Shown in pieces: positions 26,380-34,831 of a stretch of DNA of 64,000 bases. The DNA is from Kitasatospora sp. NBC_00315 (lineage in GTDB: Bacteria; Actinomycetota; Actinomycetes; Streptomycetales; Streptomycetaceae). Location of the stretch: positions 2,108,001-2,172,000 of the forward strand of contig NZ_CP108025.1 of the NCBI RefSeq assembly GCF_041435095.1. The letters are read 5' to 3'. The position numbers and the translations under genes are program-made. The notes under the pieces are model-generated. The model searched no databases. It was given only the letters and a program-made list of their open reading frames with translations, and had not been told where the DNA came from. Position 1 is the stretch's first letter. Each line of letters opens with the position of its first letter.

Positions 26380-27909
26380 CTACGAGCGGGTCGCCTCGTG
26401 GTCGGACAGGGCGGCCGGGCCGCTGCGGACCACCGGACCGTTCCGGGTGGCCCGGTTCCTCCTCGTGACCGGGCGCGTGGTCAGGATCAGTACGGCCGCC
26501 CCGGCGAGGACGACCGCGGCCACGACGCCGGTGACGTGCAGGCTCGCGGTGAACGCCTCCCGCGCGGTGCGCAGCAGCTCCGCGCCCTGGTCGGGGGGCA
26601 GGCGCCGGGCGGCCGCGACCGCGCCGGCCGGGGAGTCGGAGGTGCCGTGCGTCCGGCTGCGGTAGACCGTCGCGGCCACCAGGCCGAGCACCGCGAAGCC
26701 GAGCGAGCCGCCGAGGTGGTTACCGGTCTCGGACATCGACGCCGCCGAGCCGGCGCGCTCCGGCGGGACTGATCCGACGACCAGCCCGGTGCCGAGCGCG
26801 AACAGCGGGCCGGTGCCCAGCGCCAGTACGGCGATGCCGATCACCACCAGCGGCAGCGCGATCGCACCCCTGACACCGACCAGCAGCAGGCCGCCCAGTG
26901 CCGACACCGCCAGCCCACCGGCGATCGCGGTGGTCCGCTTCATCCACCGGGTCAGCGCCGGCGCGGCCATGGTGCCGGCCGCCACGCCCAGCCCCATCGG
27001 CGCGAACAGCACCGCCGACGCGACCGGCGAGTACCCCAGCACGCTCTGCAGGTACTGGGTCACCAGCAGACCCGTACCGGCCATGGCCACGCCGGCGAGG
27101 GCCAGCGCGACGAGCACGGCCGTGAACGGGCGGCTGCGGAGCAGCCGCAGGTCCAGCAGCGGTGTCTCCAGCCTGAGCTGCCGGCGTACGAAGAGGAGTC
27201 CGACGGCCGCGCCGACGACGAGGGCCGCCAGCGGCACGACCGGGACGCTCTCGACCGTCAGCTGCTTGATGCCGAAGACCGTCAGCAGCACCGCCCCGAG
27301 CGACAGTCCGACACCGGTCGGGTCCAGCCGCCCGGCCCGGTCACTGCGGAACTCCGGCAGCAGGAACGGCCCGGCGAGCAGCAGCAGCGCCATCGTCGGC
27401 ACGGCGATCAGGAACACCGAGCCCCACCAGAAGTAGCGGAGCAGGATCCCGGCCAGTACGGGCCCGAGGGCTCCGCCGGTGAACTGGCAGGTCGCCCAGA
27501 TCGCGATGGCCCGCCCGCGCTCCCGCTCTTCGCGGAACATGGTGGTGATCAGGGCCAGTGTGGACGGCGCCAGGGTCGCACCGGCGACGCCCAGCAGTGC
27601 CCGCGCGACGATCAGCGTCAACGGGCCGGGCGCGAACGCCGCCCCGACCGACAGCGCCGCGAACGCCGCCGCGCCGATCAGCAGCAGCCGTCGGCGCCCG
27701 ATCCGGTCGCCGAGCGTACCCATCGTGATGACCAGGCCGGCCACCATGAACCCGTAGCTGTCACTGATCCACAGCTGCTGGATGTCGGTGGCGCCCAGGT
27801 CGGCGCTCAGCTGCGGGAGCGCGAGCAGCAACGCCGTCATGTCCATCGCGACGATCAGCGTCGGCAGCATGAGGAGGACCAGCCCCAGCCGTGCCCGGTT
27901 GACTCGCAT
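26380..27909 (-). CDS. MFS drug exporter, DHA2 (14-helix, EmrB/QacA) family
   Basis: A 509-aa membrane transporter. ATG at 27909 has GGGAG about 9 nt upstream; the open frame runs 155 codons further without family similarity. The first helix (LVLLMLPTLIVAMDMTALLLA) carries the DHA2-type Asp, LGDRIGRRRLLL is the family motif A loop, and ALLGVAGATLAPSTLALI matches motif C of drug/H+ antiporters. About 14 helices can be counted. It should export small hydrophobic or cationic compounds using the proton gradient. It diverges from the YCII-ECF42 operon; both may be driven by inverted TCTTGACATC promoter-like elements. Confidence 0.92.
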   Translation of the reverse strand: MRVNRARLGLVLLMLPTLIVAMDMTALLLALPQLSADLGATDIQQLWISDSYGFMVAGLVITMGTLGDRIGRRRLLLIGAAAFAALSVGAAFAPGPLTLIVARALLGVAGATLAPSTLALITTMFREERERGRAIAIWATCQFTGGALGPVLAGILLRYFWWGSVFLIAVPTMALLLLAGPFLLPEFRSDRAGRLDPTGVGLSLGAVLLTVFGIKQLTVESVPVVPLAALVVGAAVGLLFVRRQLRLETPLLDLRLLRSRPFTAVLVALALAGVAMAGTGLLVTQYLQSVLGYSPVASAVLFAPMGLGVAAGTMAAPALTRWMKRTTAIAGGLAVSALGGLLLVGVRGAIALPLVVIGIAVLALGTGPLFALGTGLVVGSVPPERAGSAASMSETGNHLGGSLGFAVLGLVAATVYRSRTHGTSDSPAGAVAAARRLPPDQGAELLRTAREAFTASLHVTGVVAAVVLAGAAVLILTTRPVTRRNRATRNGPVVRSGPAALSDHEATRS

Positions 27910-27966
27910 ATCCAGAAACTCCCTGTTCGTCGACGTCTCGCCGGTCGGTCGGAGCGGTCGAGGGCT

Positions 27967-28082
27967 TCTTGACATCGGCCCGGCTCGGAGGTCAACGCCG
28001 GGGAAGGCGCAGCGATGCGGTGCGGTGCGGTGCGGTGCGACGGCGAAAAACCCGTGCGAACGTGTCGGCAGGGATGTCAAGA
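27967..28082. promoter_or_regulatory. Inverted TCTTGACATC pair in a divergent promoter region
   Basis: TCTTGACATC at 27967-27976 and its exact complement GATGTCAAGA at 28073-28082 face each other. Each contains a TTGACA -35-like hexamer pointing towards the opposite gene (rightward to YCII-ECF42, leftward to the exporter). No good -10 follows either copy. A shared sigma or repressor site is plausible. Confidence 0.45.
28016..28040. repeat. TGCGG pentanucleotide tandem repeat
   Basis: Four perfect TGCGG units followed by TGCGA, in the spacer between the exporter and the YCII gene, lying between the two TCTTGACATC arms. Slippage here would change the spacing of the arms. Confidence 0.75.
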
Positions 28083-28150
28083 CGGCGGAGGCGGCTCCGA
28101 CCAAGGGTCGAAGGGTCCCGCCGGGGCTCGCGAAGCACGAGGAGCACACG

Positions 28151-28522
28151 ATGCAGTTCCTGATCAGCCTGCACATCAACCCGGCCGTGCTGGACGCACT
28201 GACCGACGAGGAGAAGGCGGCGATCGGCCAGGGCCACGGCGCGTTCATCGAGGAGGTGAAGAAGTCGGGCGAGCTGATCACCACCCAGGCGCTGGTCGAT
28301 CCGTCGCAGGCCGCCGTGGTGTCCGTGCGCAACGGCCGGCCGGTGGTGACCGACGGGCCCTTCCTGGAGTCCAAGGAGTACCTGGGCGGCTTCTACCTGA
28401 TCGACTGCGAGGACAGGGAGCGGGCGATCGAGCTGGCGGCGCGGATCCCGGACGCCGCGATCACGGGTCTGGGTGTCGAGGTGCGGCAGGTGATGTTCGC
28501 CGACGGACAATTGGAGGCATGA
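28151..28522 (+). CDS. YCII (DGPF) domain protein, ECF42 partner
   Basis: A 123-aa protein of the YciI-like/DGPF class: a ferredoxin-like fold with TDGPFLESKEYLGGFYLIDC near residues 65-85, the eponymous DGPF motif. ATG at 28151 follows GAGGAG-like sequence. Its stop overlaps the start of the sigma-factor gene (ATGA). DGPF genes are the conserved neighbours of ECF42 sigma factors and are thought to act in the same response, but their biochemical role is not established. Confidence 0.92.
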   Translation: MQFLISLHINPAVLDALTDEEKAAIGQGHGAFIEEVKKSGELITTQALVDPSQAAVVSVRNGRPVVTDGPFLESKEYLGGFYLIDCEDRERAIELAARIPDAAITGLGVEVRQVMFADGQLEA

Positions 28523-28553
28523 CAGCACCCGCTGGAGGCATGACGGCACCCGC
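28512..28553 (+). repeat. 21-bp tandem duplication of ribosome-binding site and start codon
   Basis: The unit TGGAGGCATGACRGCACCCG, plus one C, occurs twice (28512-28532 and 28533-28553) with one A/G difference. Each copy holds a GGAGG Shine-Dalgarno core and an in-frame ATG, so the sigma-factor gene has two starts 21 bp apart (28519 and 28540). The first overlaps the YCII stop and the second does not. Confidence 0.85.
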
Positions 28554-29748
28554 GTTCGAGGACCTGCTGCGTGGGCTCACGCCGCAGGTCCTCGGCACGT
28601 TGGTACGCCGGTACGCCCGGTTCGAAGGGTGTGAGGACGCCGTGCAGGAGGCCGTCCTCGCCGCCACCCTGCAGTGGCCGGCCGAGGGAGTGCCGGACAA
28701 CCCGCGGGGCTGGTTGGTCACCGTCGCGTCCCGGCGGCTCATCGACCGGATGCGCAGCGACCGAGCCCGCCGCGAGCGGGAGTCGCTGACGGCCGAGGAG
28801 CTGGTGCCCGAGGGCGTACCGGACACCGACGACACGCTCGCCCTGCTGTTCCTGTGCTGCCATCCGACCCTGACCGCGGCCTCCCAGACCGCCCTGACGC
28901 TGCGGGCGGTCGGCGGCCTGACCACCGCCGAGATCGCCCGCGCCTTCCTGGTGCCGGAGGCCACGATGGCGGCCAGGATCAGCCGGGCCAAGCAGCGCAT
29001 CAGGGCGGCCGGCAGCTCGTTCGCCCTGCCGCGGGGCGCGGAGCGCGAGGAGCGGCTGCGGGTCGTCCTGCACGTGCTCTACCTGATCTTCAACGAGGGC
29101 TACACCGCCTCCTCGGGCGGCGAGCTGCAGCGCTCCGACCTCGCGCACGAGGCGATCCGGCTGGCCAGGACGGTGCACACGCAGCTGCCCGAGGACGGCG
29201 AGGTGAGCGGCCTGCTCGCGCTGATGCTGTTGACCCACGCCCGCCGGGACGCGCGGACGACGGCGGCCGGCGACCTGGTGCCACTGGCCGAGCAGGACCG
29301 CGCGCAGTGGGACCGCGGGCTGATCGCCGAGGGCACGGCGCTGATCAGGGCGTCGCTGGCGGGCCCGGAACTGGGGCCCTACCAGCTGCAGGCCGCCATC
29401 GCCGCCACGCACGCCGACGCGGCCACGGCCGAGCAGACCGACTGGCGGCAGGTGCACGCCCTCTACCTGATCCTGGAGCGCATCGCGCCCAACCCGATGG
29501 TGACCCTCAACCGGGCCATCGCGCTGGCCGAGACCGAGGGCCCCGCGGCCGGCCTCGCCCTGCTCGCCACCCTGGACGGGGACGAGCGGTTGGCCGGGCA
29601 CCACCGGCTGCTCTCCGTCCGGGCACATCTGCTGGAGGCGACCGGCGACACGGCCGGCGCGTACGAGCACTACCGGCGCGCGGCGAAGGCCACGGCGAGC
29701 ATCGCCGAGCGACGCCACCTGGAGGCCCGGGCCGGCCGCGTGGGGTGA
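28519..29748 (+). CDS. ECF-type RNA polymerase sigma factor, ECF42 group
   Basis: A 409-aa sigma factor, or 402 aa from the second start. Region 2 appears as CEDAVQEAVLAATLQWP and GWLVTVASRRLIDRMRSD, region 4 as TLRAVGGLTTAEIARAFLVPEATMAARISRAKQRIR, both in the first 180 residues. The 230-residue helical C-terminal extension (VLYLIFNEGYTASSGGEL, then TPR-like helices ending in YEHYRRAAKATAS) is typical of ECF42 proteins, which lack a classical anti-sigma factor and whose extension is thought to control activity. It is translationally coupled to the YCII gene. The divergent DHA2 exporter is a candidate target. Confidence 0.93.
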   Translation: MTAPAGGMTAPAFEDLLRGLTPQVLGTLVRRYARFEGCEDAVQEAVLAATLQWPAEGVPDNPRGWLVTVASRRLIDRMRSDRARRERESLTAEELVPEGVPDTDDTLALLFLCCHPTLTAASQTALTLRAVGGLTTAEIARAFLVPEATMAARISRAKQRIRAAGSSFALPRGAEREERLRVVLHVLYLIFNEGYTASSGGELQRSDLAHEAIRLARTVHTQLPEDGEVSGLLALMLLTHARRDARTTAAGDLVPLAEQDRAQWDRGLIAEGTALIRASLAGPELGPYQLQAAIAATHADAATAEQTDWRQVHALYLILERIAPNPMVTLNRAIALAETEGPAAGLALLATLDGDERLAGHHRLLSVRAHLLEATGDTAGAYEHYRRAAKATASIAERRHLEARAGRVG

Positions 29749-29991
29749 GCCTCCGGTCCTGGCGCCACCGGACCCGCCCGAGTGACGGGCCCGGGGCGGA
29801 TGCACGGTACCGGCGCCGGCACCGGCGCCCGCGAGACGCGGGGCCGAGGCGGCGACGGTGCCGCGACGCGACCGAGCTTCGCCGCGTCAGTTCCCGGGAG
29901 CTCGATGCCCGTTCAGGTCGTCGATCGGCGGTCGCCGCCGGCAACCGCCTGGCGGTAGCCTGCCGAGTGCCGCAATCAACCGGGGGAAACC

Positions 29992-30753
29992 ATGACCACA
30001 GCCGCGCACGACTACGACAGCTGGATCAGGGCGTTCAACCCGGTCCCGGGCGCCGGGATCCGCCTGGTCTGCTTTCCGCACGCGGGAGGTGCGGCGAGCT
30101 TCTGGTTCCCGCTGACGCGGCTCCTCCCGGCGGGGGTGGAGCTGCTCGCGGTGCAGTACCCGGGGCGACAGGACCGCCGGGCGGAGCCCTGCATCGACGA
30201 CATCGGGACGCTGGCCGACCGGACGGCCGAGGTGTTGCGCCGACAGCACCCGGACGAGCCGCTGGCCCTGTTCGGCCACAGCATGGGCGCGGCGGTCGCC
30301 TTCGAGACCGCGCGCCGCCTGGAGCGAGACTCCGGCCGTCCGGTCGCCCATCTCTTCGTCTCCGGGCGGCGCTCGCCGGGAGAGTTCCGGGCCGAGTACG
30401 TGCACCTGCGGGACGACGACGGGCTGATCGCCGAACTGGGCACGCTGGGCGGCACAGCTCCCGAGCTGCTCGCCGACCCCGAGCTGCGCGACCTGGTCCT
30501 GCCGCCGGTGCGCAGCGACTACCGGGCCATCGAGACGTACCGGTGCCCGCCGGACGCGACGGTCGGCTGCCCGGTGACCGTGCTGACCGGCGACGCGGAT
30601 CCCCGGGTCACCGTCGCGGAGGCACGGCGATGGGAGGACCACACCACCGGCGCCTTCGACTTCGAGGTCTTCGAGGGCGGCCACTTCTACCTGGAGGACC
30701 ACCGCGCCGGGGTAGCCGGCCGGATCGGTGACGCCCTGGAGCGGTTCCTGTGA
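29992..30753 (+). CDS. Type II thioesterase
   Basis: A 253-aa alpha/beta hydrolase of the editing thioesterase family linked to PKS and NRPS systems. CFPHAGGAASFW near residue 24 is the oxyanion region, GHSMGA carries the nucleophile Ser97, GDADPRV the Asp, and GGHFYLED the His231. Such enzymes hydrolyse stalled or wrong acyl groups from carrier proteins. ATG at 29992 follows GGGGGAAACC. The only PKS in the window ends 6 kb to the right, so it may serve that system or another; it is followed by a palindromic terminator. Confidence 0.92.
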   Translation: MTTAAHDYDSWIRAFNPVPGAGIRLVCFPHAGGAASFWFPLTRLLPAGVELLAVQYPGRQDRRAEPCIDDIGTLADRTAEVLRRQHPDEPLALFGHSMGAAVAFETARRLERDSGRPVAHLFVSGRRSPGEFRAEYVHLRDDDGLIAELGTLGGTAPELLADPELRDLVLPPVRSDYRAIETYRCPPDATVGCPVTVLTGDADPRVTVAEARRWEDHTTGAFDFEVFEGGHFYLEDHRAGVAGRIGDALERFL

Positions 30754-30832
30754 CAGGGGCGCTCGCGCCGGGTCGACGGCGCGGTCGTGCGGTGCCGCGG
30801 GGAGTCCGGCGCGCCGGTTGACCGCCAGTTGA

Positions 30833-30850
30833 CCGCCGGTCGACCGGCGG
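30833..30850. terminator. 18-bp perfect palindrome after the thioesterase gene
   Basis: CCGCCGGTCGACCGGCGG, 80 bp after the stop, preceded by two direct GTTGACCGCC copies. It lies between convergent thioesterase and TetR genes. The rest of 30754-31058 contains nothing else recognisable. Confidence 0.55.
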
Positions 30851-31058
30851 TGTCCGACGGGCCCGGGTGAGGTGCTGCGCGACGGCCTCCTCAGAGTGGG
30901 CGCGCGATGGGCCGGGCTGACCGCCCCTCCCCACCGGACTCCTCCGGTGTCGCCTCCCGTCAGGAGGCCCGCCGGCGACCGCCCCACCGCTCCCGGTCCC
31001 GGCCCACCCGGTCCGGTGCCCGGTCCGGTCCGGGCACCGTCGCGGTCCCGCCGCCGAC

Positions 31059-31694
31059 TCAGGCCGGGTGGTCCTCACCGCCGACGCGAAGACCGTCGCA
31101 GAAGACCGTGAGGACGCGCCGGGACACCTCGTGGTCAGAGCCGCCTCGTTGGGCGGAGATGAGTGTGGCGGCCACCAACGCCATCAGGTCGGTGACGCCG
31201 ATGTCGCGGCGGACGCCGGCCTGCTGGGCACGTTCGAGCATGTCGCCGAGGACCCGGTGCAGCCCCGTGGTGGCCGGTGCGGTCACGGCGGTGACGTCGA
31301 CACCGGCGCCGATCAGCGCGTCCACCAGGTCCTTCTTGGCCGCGCCTTCGTCGAGGACGTCGAAGAGGAAACCGAACAGGACGCCGACCGGATCATCGTC
31401 CTCGGCCGGGGTGCGTGCCTTCTCGGTGAGCCGCTGGATGCGGGTGACGACGACGGCCTCGAACAGGGATTCCTTGGTGGGGAAGTGACGGTGCACCGTC
31501 CCTGCGCCCACGCCGGCGCGGCGGGCGATCTCGTCGAGTGCGACGGAGTGGCCCTCGACCGCGAAGGACGCCAGTGCCGCCGCAAGGATCTTGTCCCGGT
31601 TGCGCCGCGCGTCGGCACGCAGGGGCTTGGGCGGTGGCGGCGCGTACGGGATGGTCGATTCCGCGACCGTCGCCGCGTGCCTGCCGACAGCCAT
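31059..31694 (-). CDS. TetR-family transcriptional regulator
   Basis: A 211-aa repressor. After a Pro-rich start of about 30 residues, RNRDKILAAALASFAVEGHSV and EIARRAGVGAGTVHRHFPTKESLF form the TetR DNA-binding domain (residues 32-80). The C-terminal ligand domain is of the common actinobacterial type. ATG at 31694 has GGGGGAGG about 8 nt upstream. A TACAAT -10-like hexamer lies at 31757-31762 on the reverse strand. It diverges from a truncated MFS gene, so it probably once controlled a drug exporter of which only the 3' part remains. Confidence 0.9.
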   Translation of the reverse strand: MAVGRHAATVAESTIPYAPPPPKPLRADARRNRDKILAAALASFAVEGHSVALDEIARRAGVGAGTVHRHFPTKESLFEAVVVTRIQRLTEKARTPAEDDDPVGVLFGFLFDVLDEGAAKKDLVDALIGAGVDVTAVTAPATTGLHRVLGDMLERAQQAGVRRDIGVTDLMALVAATLISAQRGGSDHEVSRRVLTVFCDGLRVGGEDHPA

Positions 31695-31867
31695 GACAAC
31701 AGCCTCCCCCTCATCGCGGTGCGTCCCGCCGACCCGCTCGGCGGTGCACGCGGTCGATTGTAGGCGCGGCCCACGGCCCGTACCGGGAGGGATCGGGGCG
31801 GTCGACGACACGACGTACACCCATGGCCCCCCTCGGACATAAGGACCGGACGACCGAGAGCGACCCG

Positions 31868-31897
31868 TTGACAAGCGGGGCGGCGGCCCCGTATTTT
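31868..31897 (+). promoter_or_regulatory. Consensus-like promoter before the truncated MFS gene
   Basis: TTGACA at 31868-31873, an 18-bp spacer, then TATTTT at 31892-31897. It is one of the best housekeeping-type promoters in the window and points to the MFS remnant, whose coding sequence begins about 65 bp after the expected transcription start. Confidence 0.6.
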
Positions 31898-31968
31898 CAC
31901 CAACCGGGTCGCTGCACCCGCTTAGGGGCGGCCGGAGGCGCCCGTCGTTCTCATCCTGAGAGCAGAGC

Positions 31969-32631
31969 GTGCGGAACCTCTCGGCCACCAGCAGCGGCCT
32001 GCTGCTGCCGGTGCTCGGCGGCATGCTGGTCGCCTCGATGTACAGCGGACGGCTGATGAGCAGCAGTGGCCGTCACAAGGCCGTCCTGACGGCCGGTGGA
32101 GCACTGCTCAGCATCGGTTCGTTCCTGCTCTCGCTGCTGGACGTCGACACCGACTCCGTCATCTCCTCGCTCTACATGGTGATCTTCGGGCTCGGCCTGG
32201 GCCTGGTGTTCCAGAACGTCATGGTCGTCACCCAGAACAGCGTCGAACTCAAGGACATGGGCGTCGCCAGCGGCACCCTGACCTTCTTCCGCTCGGTCGG
32301 CGGCTCCTTCGGGGGGTCGCTCTTCGCGGCCGTCTTCACCAGCCGGCTGCACACCTCGCTCGACCCCGAGCTCTCCGCCGCCGATCTGGCCGCCGTGCAC
32401 AGCAACGGCGGCCGGCTCGGCTCGGGCGCCCTCCAGGGACTGTCTGACGCCGCCCGCGGCGCGTACGTCGATGCGGTGGCCAGTGCCACTCAGGGCATGT
32501 TCCGCCGGGCGCTGCCGTTCTTCGTGATCGCGCTCCTGGTGGCCCTGTCGCTCCGGGACAAGAACAAGCAGGAGCAGCCGGCTCCCGCCCCCGCGACCTC
32601 CGCCCCGAAGCAGACGGAGGCCGCGAGCTGA
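31969..32631 (+). pseudogene. 3' half of a DHA2-type MFS transporter, 5' part missing
   Basis: The 220-residue frame from GTG at 31969 starts at a point that aligns with the middle of 14-helix DHA2 exporters (SATSSGLLLPVLGGMLVASM corresponds to a mid-protein helix). It then has the remaining helices (SLYMVIFGLGLGLVFQNVM, GVASGTLTFFRSVGGSFGGSL) and a normal C-terminal tail. Full-length members are about 500 aa, so roughly the first 280 residues are absent. An in-frame TGA lies at 31957. The promoter and divergent TetR gene are kept, which points to an internal deletion rather than a transported fragment. Confidence 0.8.
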
Positions 32632-32818
32632 CCTTCGGAGAGCGGGCCGCCCCTCCCGCCCCGGCTTCGCCTCGATCCTCCGTCGGACGCCCCCGGGGCG
32701 TGTCCGGGCCCTGATCCCCGTCCGGGGCCCGGCCCGTCGCCCCGGAGTGCTCGGGGGCGGCGGCCGCGTCCGTGATCCGGTCCGGTCGGGCCCCCGCTCC
32801 CGCGGGGCGAGGGAGGCG

Positions 32819-33694
32819 TCAGCGCAGTCCGGCGAAGAGGTCGTTCTCCGGCAGGGCCGCACCGGTGGTGTCGTGGACCCGGACGAACGTCTCCACGCCC
32901 ATCAGTTTCGCGAACCTCTCCTTGCCCATCCGCAGGAAGAAGATGTTCTCGCTCTGGCTGGCGTGCGCGAGGAGCGCGTCGAACTTCTGGCCGGCGTAGG
33001 CCGTGGTGTCCACCCAGGTGGTGATCTCCTCGTCGGGGAGTCCGATGTCGGGCGGCCCTGCGTTCCCGGCCGGCTCCGCCGCGTCCCCCGACCGCTCCGC
33101 CGCGTCCCCGGACGGCTCCGGCTCGTCCCAGTCCGCGCCGAACTCGCGCATGACCCGCCCGAACTCCTGCATCATCGAACGCGGCGCCGTCGTCCAGTAG
33201 ACCTTCGGGGTCATCCCGGTCAGGGGCAGCGCCGCCGTCGTGATCCGGTTCGCCTGGATGTGGTCGGGGTGGCCGTAGAAGCCGTTCTCGTCGTAGGTCA
33301 CGACCACGTCGGGCTGATAGCGGTGCATCAGGTCGGCCAGCCGGGCGGCCGCCTCCTCCACGGGCGTGCTCCAGAACGATCCGGGCGCCTCGTTGGCCGG
33401 CCAGCCCGCCATGCCGGAGTCGGCGTACCCGAGCAGTTCGAGGTGGCTGATCCCCAGAACCTCACAGCTCGCTTCGAGTTCCTTGCGGCGCATCGCGGCC
33501 ACGGCGGCCGGGTCGTGTCCGGGGTCGCCCGGCTTGACTCCCCCCGGACCGTCACCGCAGCCGCCGTCGGTACAGGTGACGAGCACCGTGCGAATGCCCT
33601 CCGCCGCACAGCGCGCGAGCACGCCCCCCGTTCCGGTGGCCTCGTCGTCCGGGTGGGCGTGTACTGCCATCAGTGTCAAAGGCCTGTCAGCCAC
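32819..33694 (-). CDS. PIG-L/LmbE deacetylase, mycothiol S-conjugate amidase-like
   Basis: A 291-aa zinc hydrolase. AVHAHPDDEATGTGG near residue 9 and YGHPDHIQAN near 140 provide the metal ligands (His, Asp, His) of the LmbE family; the internal arrangement with TYDENGFYGHPDH is that of Mca/MshB-like enzymes, which hydrolyse GlcNAc-inositol amides in mycothiol metabolism. GTG at 33694 was chosen because GAAGGAC lies about 8 nt before it; an ATG 99 bp upstream is in frame. A low-complexity insert with SGDAAE repeats near residues 195-215 is unusual and probably a surface loop. Mca itself is most likely, but a paralogue with another substrate cannot be excluded. Confidence 0.85.
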   Translation of the reverse strand: MADRPLTLMAVHAHPDDEATGTGGVLARCAAEGIRTVLVTCTDGGCGDGPGGVKPGDPGHDPAAVAAMRRKELEASCEVLGISHLELLGYADSGMAGWPANEAPGSFWSTPVEEAAARLADLMHRYQPDVVVTYDENGFYGHPDHIQANRITTAALPLTGMTPKVYWTTAPRSMMQEFGRVMREFGADWDEPEPSGDAAERSGDAAEPAGNAGPPDIGLPDEEITTWVDTTAYAGQKFDALLAHASQSENIFFLRMGKERFAKLMGVETFVRVHDTTGAALPENDLFAGLR

Positions 33695-33967
33695 GAAAAC
33701 CGTCCTTCGGTCGGTCGAGCGATCGGGCCCAGTCTGCGCCACGGCGGGCCGCGGCCGTCCACTCGACCCCCCGGCCCGACTGGTTTCCGCCATGGGCGGT
33801 CCGACCGGGACGGCCCCGCCCCTCGCGCGGCCGCGTTACAGTCGGCCACGTACCCGGGGTCCGCTCCCCCGGCCACCGCTCCCCGGCCACCTCACCGCCG
33901 CCGCGCCGGAGCCGGGCCGGACGCTCGGCGCCGGACCGCCGCCGATGCCTCTGATGCGGAGCCGTCC

Positions 33968-34570
33968 ATGACCACACCGCGGGACCTGTTGATCGTCTCC
34001 ATGGACGCGCCGTCCCACCGTCCGGTGGAGCAGGGCGATCTGTCCCTGGCCCTCGCCGGAGCCGAGGTGATCGACCTCATCGGCGCCGGGGCCCTCACCC
34101 TGGAGGCAGAGCTCATCCTGCCGAGCGGCCGGTGGACCCTGCCCGACCGCCTGTTGGACGAGGCCGCGTCGTCGCTCCTGCGACAGTCACCCCCCGAATC
34201 GGTGGAGGACTGGCTCTGGCGCCGGGGCCGGGGCCTGTCCAGCGCCTATCTGGCCGCGCTGGAGGCGGAGGGGCACCTCGCGCGGCAACGAGGCCGGTGG
34301 ATTCCCGTCCCGACCGGCCGGACCGCACTCGTCGACTCCGCCGCCCGCCGCCACGCGGCCGACCGCTGGGCGTCGGGCGATCCCGTCCTGACCGCCCTCG
34401 CGGCAGCCGTCGGGATCCATCACGGACCGGCCGGGGATCTGCCGGGCGTCGACGACGCGGTCGTGACCGTGCTCGCCGCCGTCGGCGACGCGGTGGTGGA
34501 GCTGGACGCCGTACGGCAGCGGCGAGCCATCGAGGAGGCGGCCTTCGACAACGTCTGGCGAGGCCAGTGA
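33968..34570 (+). CDS. GPP34 (GOLPH3-like) family protein
   Basis: A 200-aa soluble protein of the Golgi phosphoprotein 3-like family, which is widespread in actinomycetes. DLLIVSMDA near the start, LALAGAEVIDLIGAGAL, and HLARQRGRWIPVPTGRTALVD in the middle are family features. Eukaryotic members bind phosphatidylinositol-4-phosphate; the bacterial role is unknown. ATG at 33968 begins the homology. It is a lone gene between the divergent deacetylase and the NlpC/P60 gene. Confidence 0.88.
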   Translation: MTTPRDLLIVSMDAPSHRPVEQGDLSLALAGAEVIDLIGAGALTLEAELILPSGRWTLPDRLLDEAASSLLRQSPPESVEDWLWRRGRGLSSAYLAALEAEGHLARQRGRWIPVPTGRTALVDSAARRHAADRWASGDPVLTALAAAVGIHHGPAGDLPGVDDAVVTVLAAVGDAVVELDAVRQRRAIEEAAFDNVWRGQ

Positions 34571-34759
34571 GACCGGACTCCCCGACGGCTGCCGAGCGGG
34601 ACGATGGCCGGGCACTCCACGGACCGTCAGAGACCGCCGAGGGCGACTGACAGCGAGTCAGCCTTTCGGTGACGCAGGTGTGTGGATCGCGTGAACCGCC
34701 CATCGGGACGACACGTTCACGGTCCTGCGGGAGTGGTGGAGAGCACTGATCTTCACTAT

Positions 34760-34806
34760 GGTTTGGCGTCAAACCTATTTTCCGGATACTCACTCGTTCG
34801 AGTGAG
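34760..34806 (+). promoter_or_regulatory. Two stem-loops in the NlpC/P60 leader
   Basis: GGTTTG-GCGT-CAAACC at 34760-34775 and the near-complete palindrome CTCACTCG-TT-CGAGTGAG at 34789-34806 precede the AAGGAG site by 14 bp. The sequence here is AT-richer than its surroundings. They could be operator sites or a structured 5' leader that controls translation; no known riboswitch class is recognised. Confidence 0.45.
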
Positions 34807-34831
34807 CCCGCAGGAAGAAGGAGCGGATCCT

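Noticed and set aside
34560..34831. ydaO-type c-di-AMP riboswitch before the NlpC/P60 gene
   Set aside because: Some streptomycete wall-hydrolase genes have one, but the conserved sequence blocks are not visible here; only two simple stems are.
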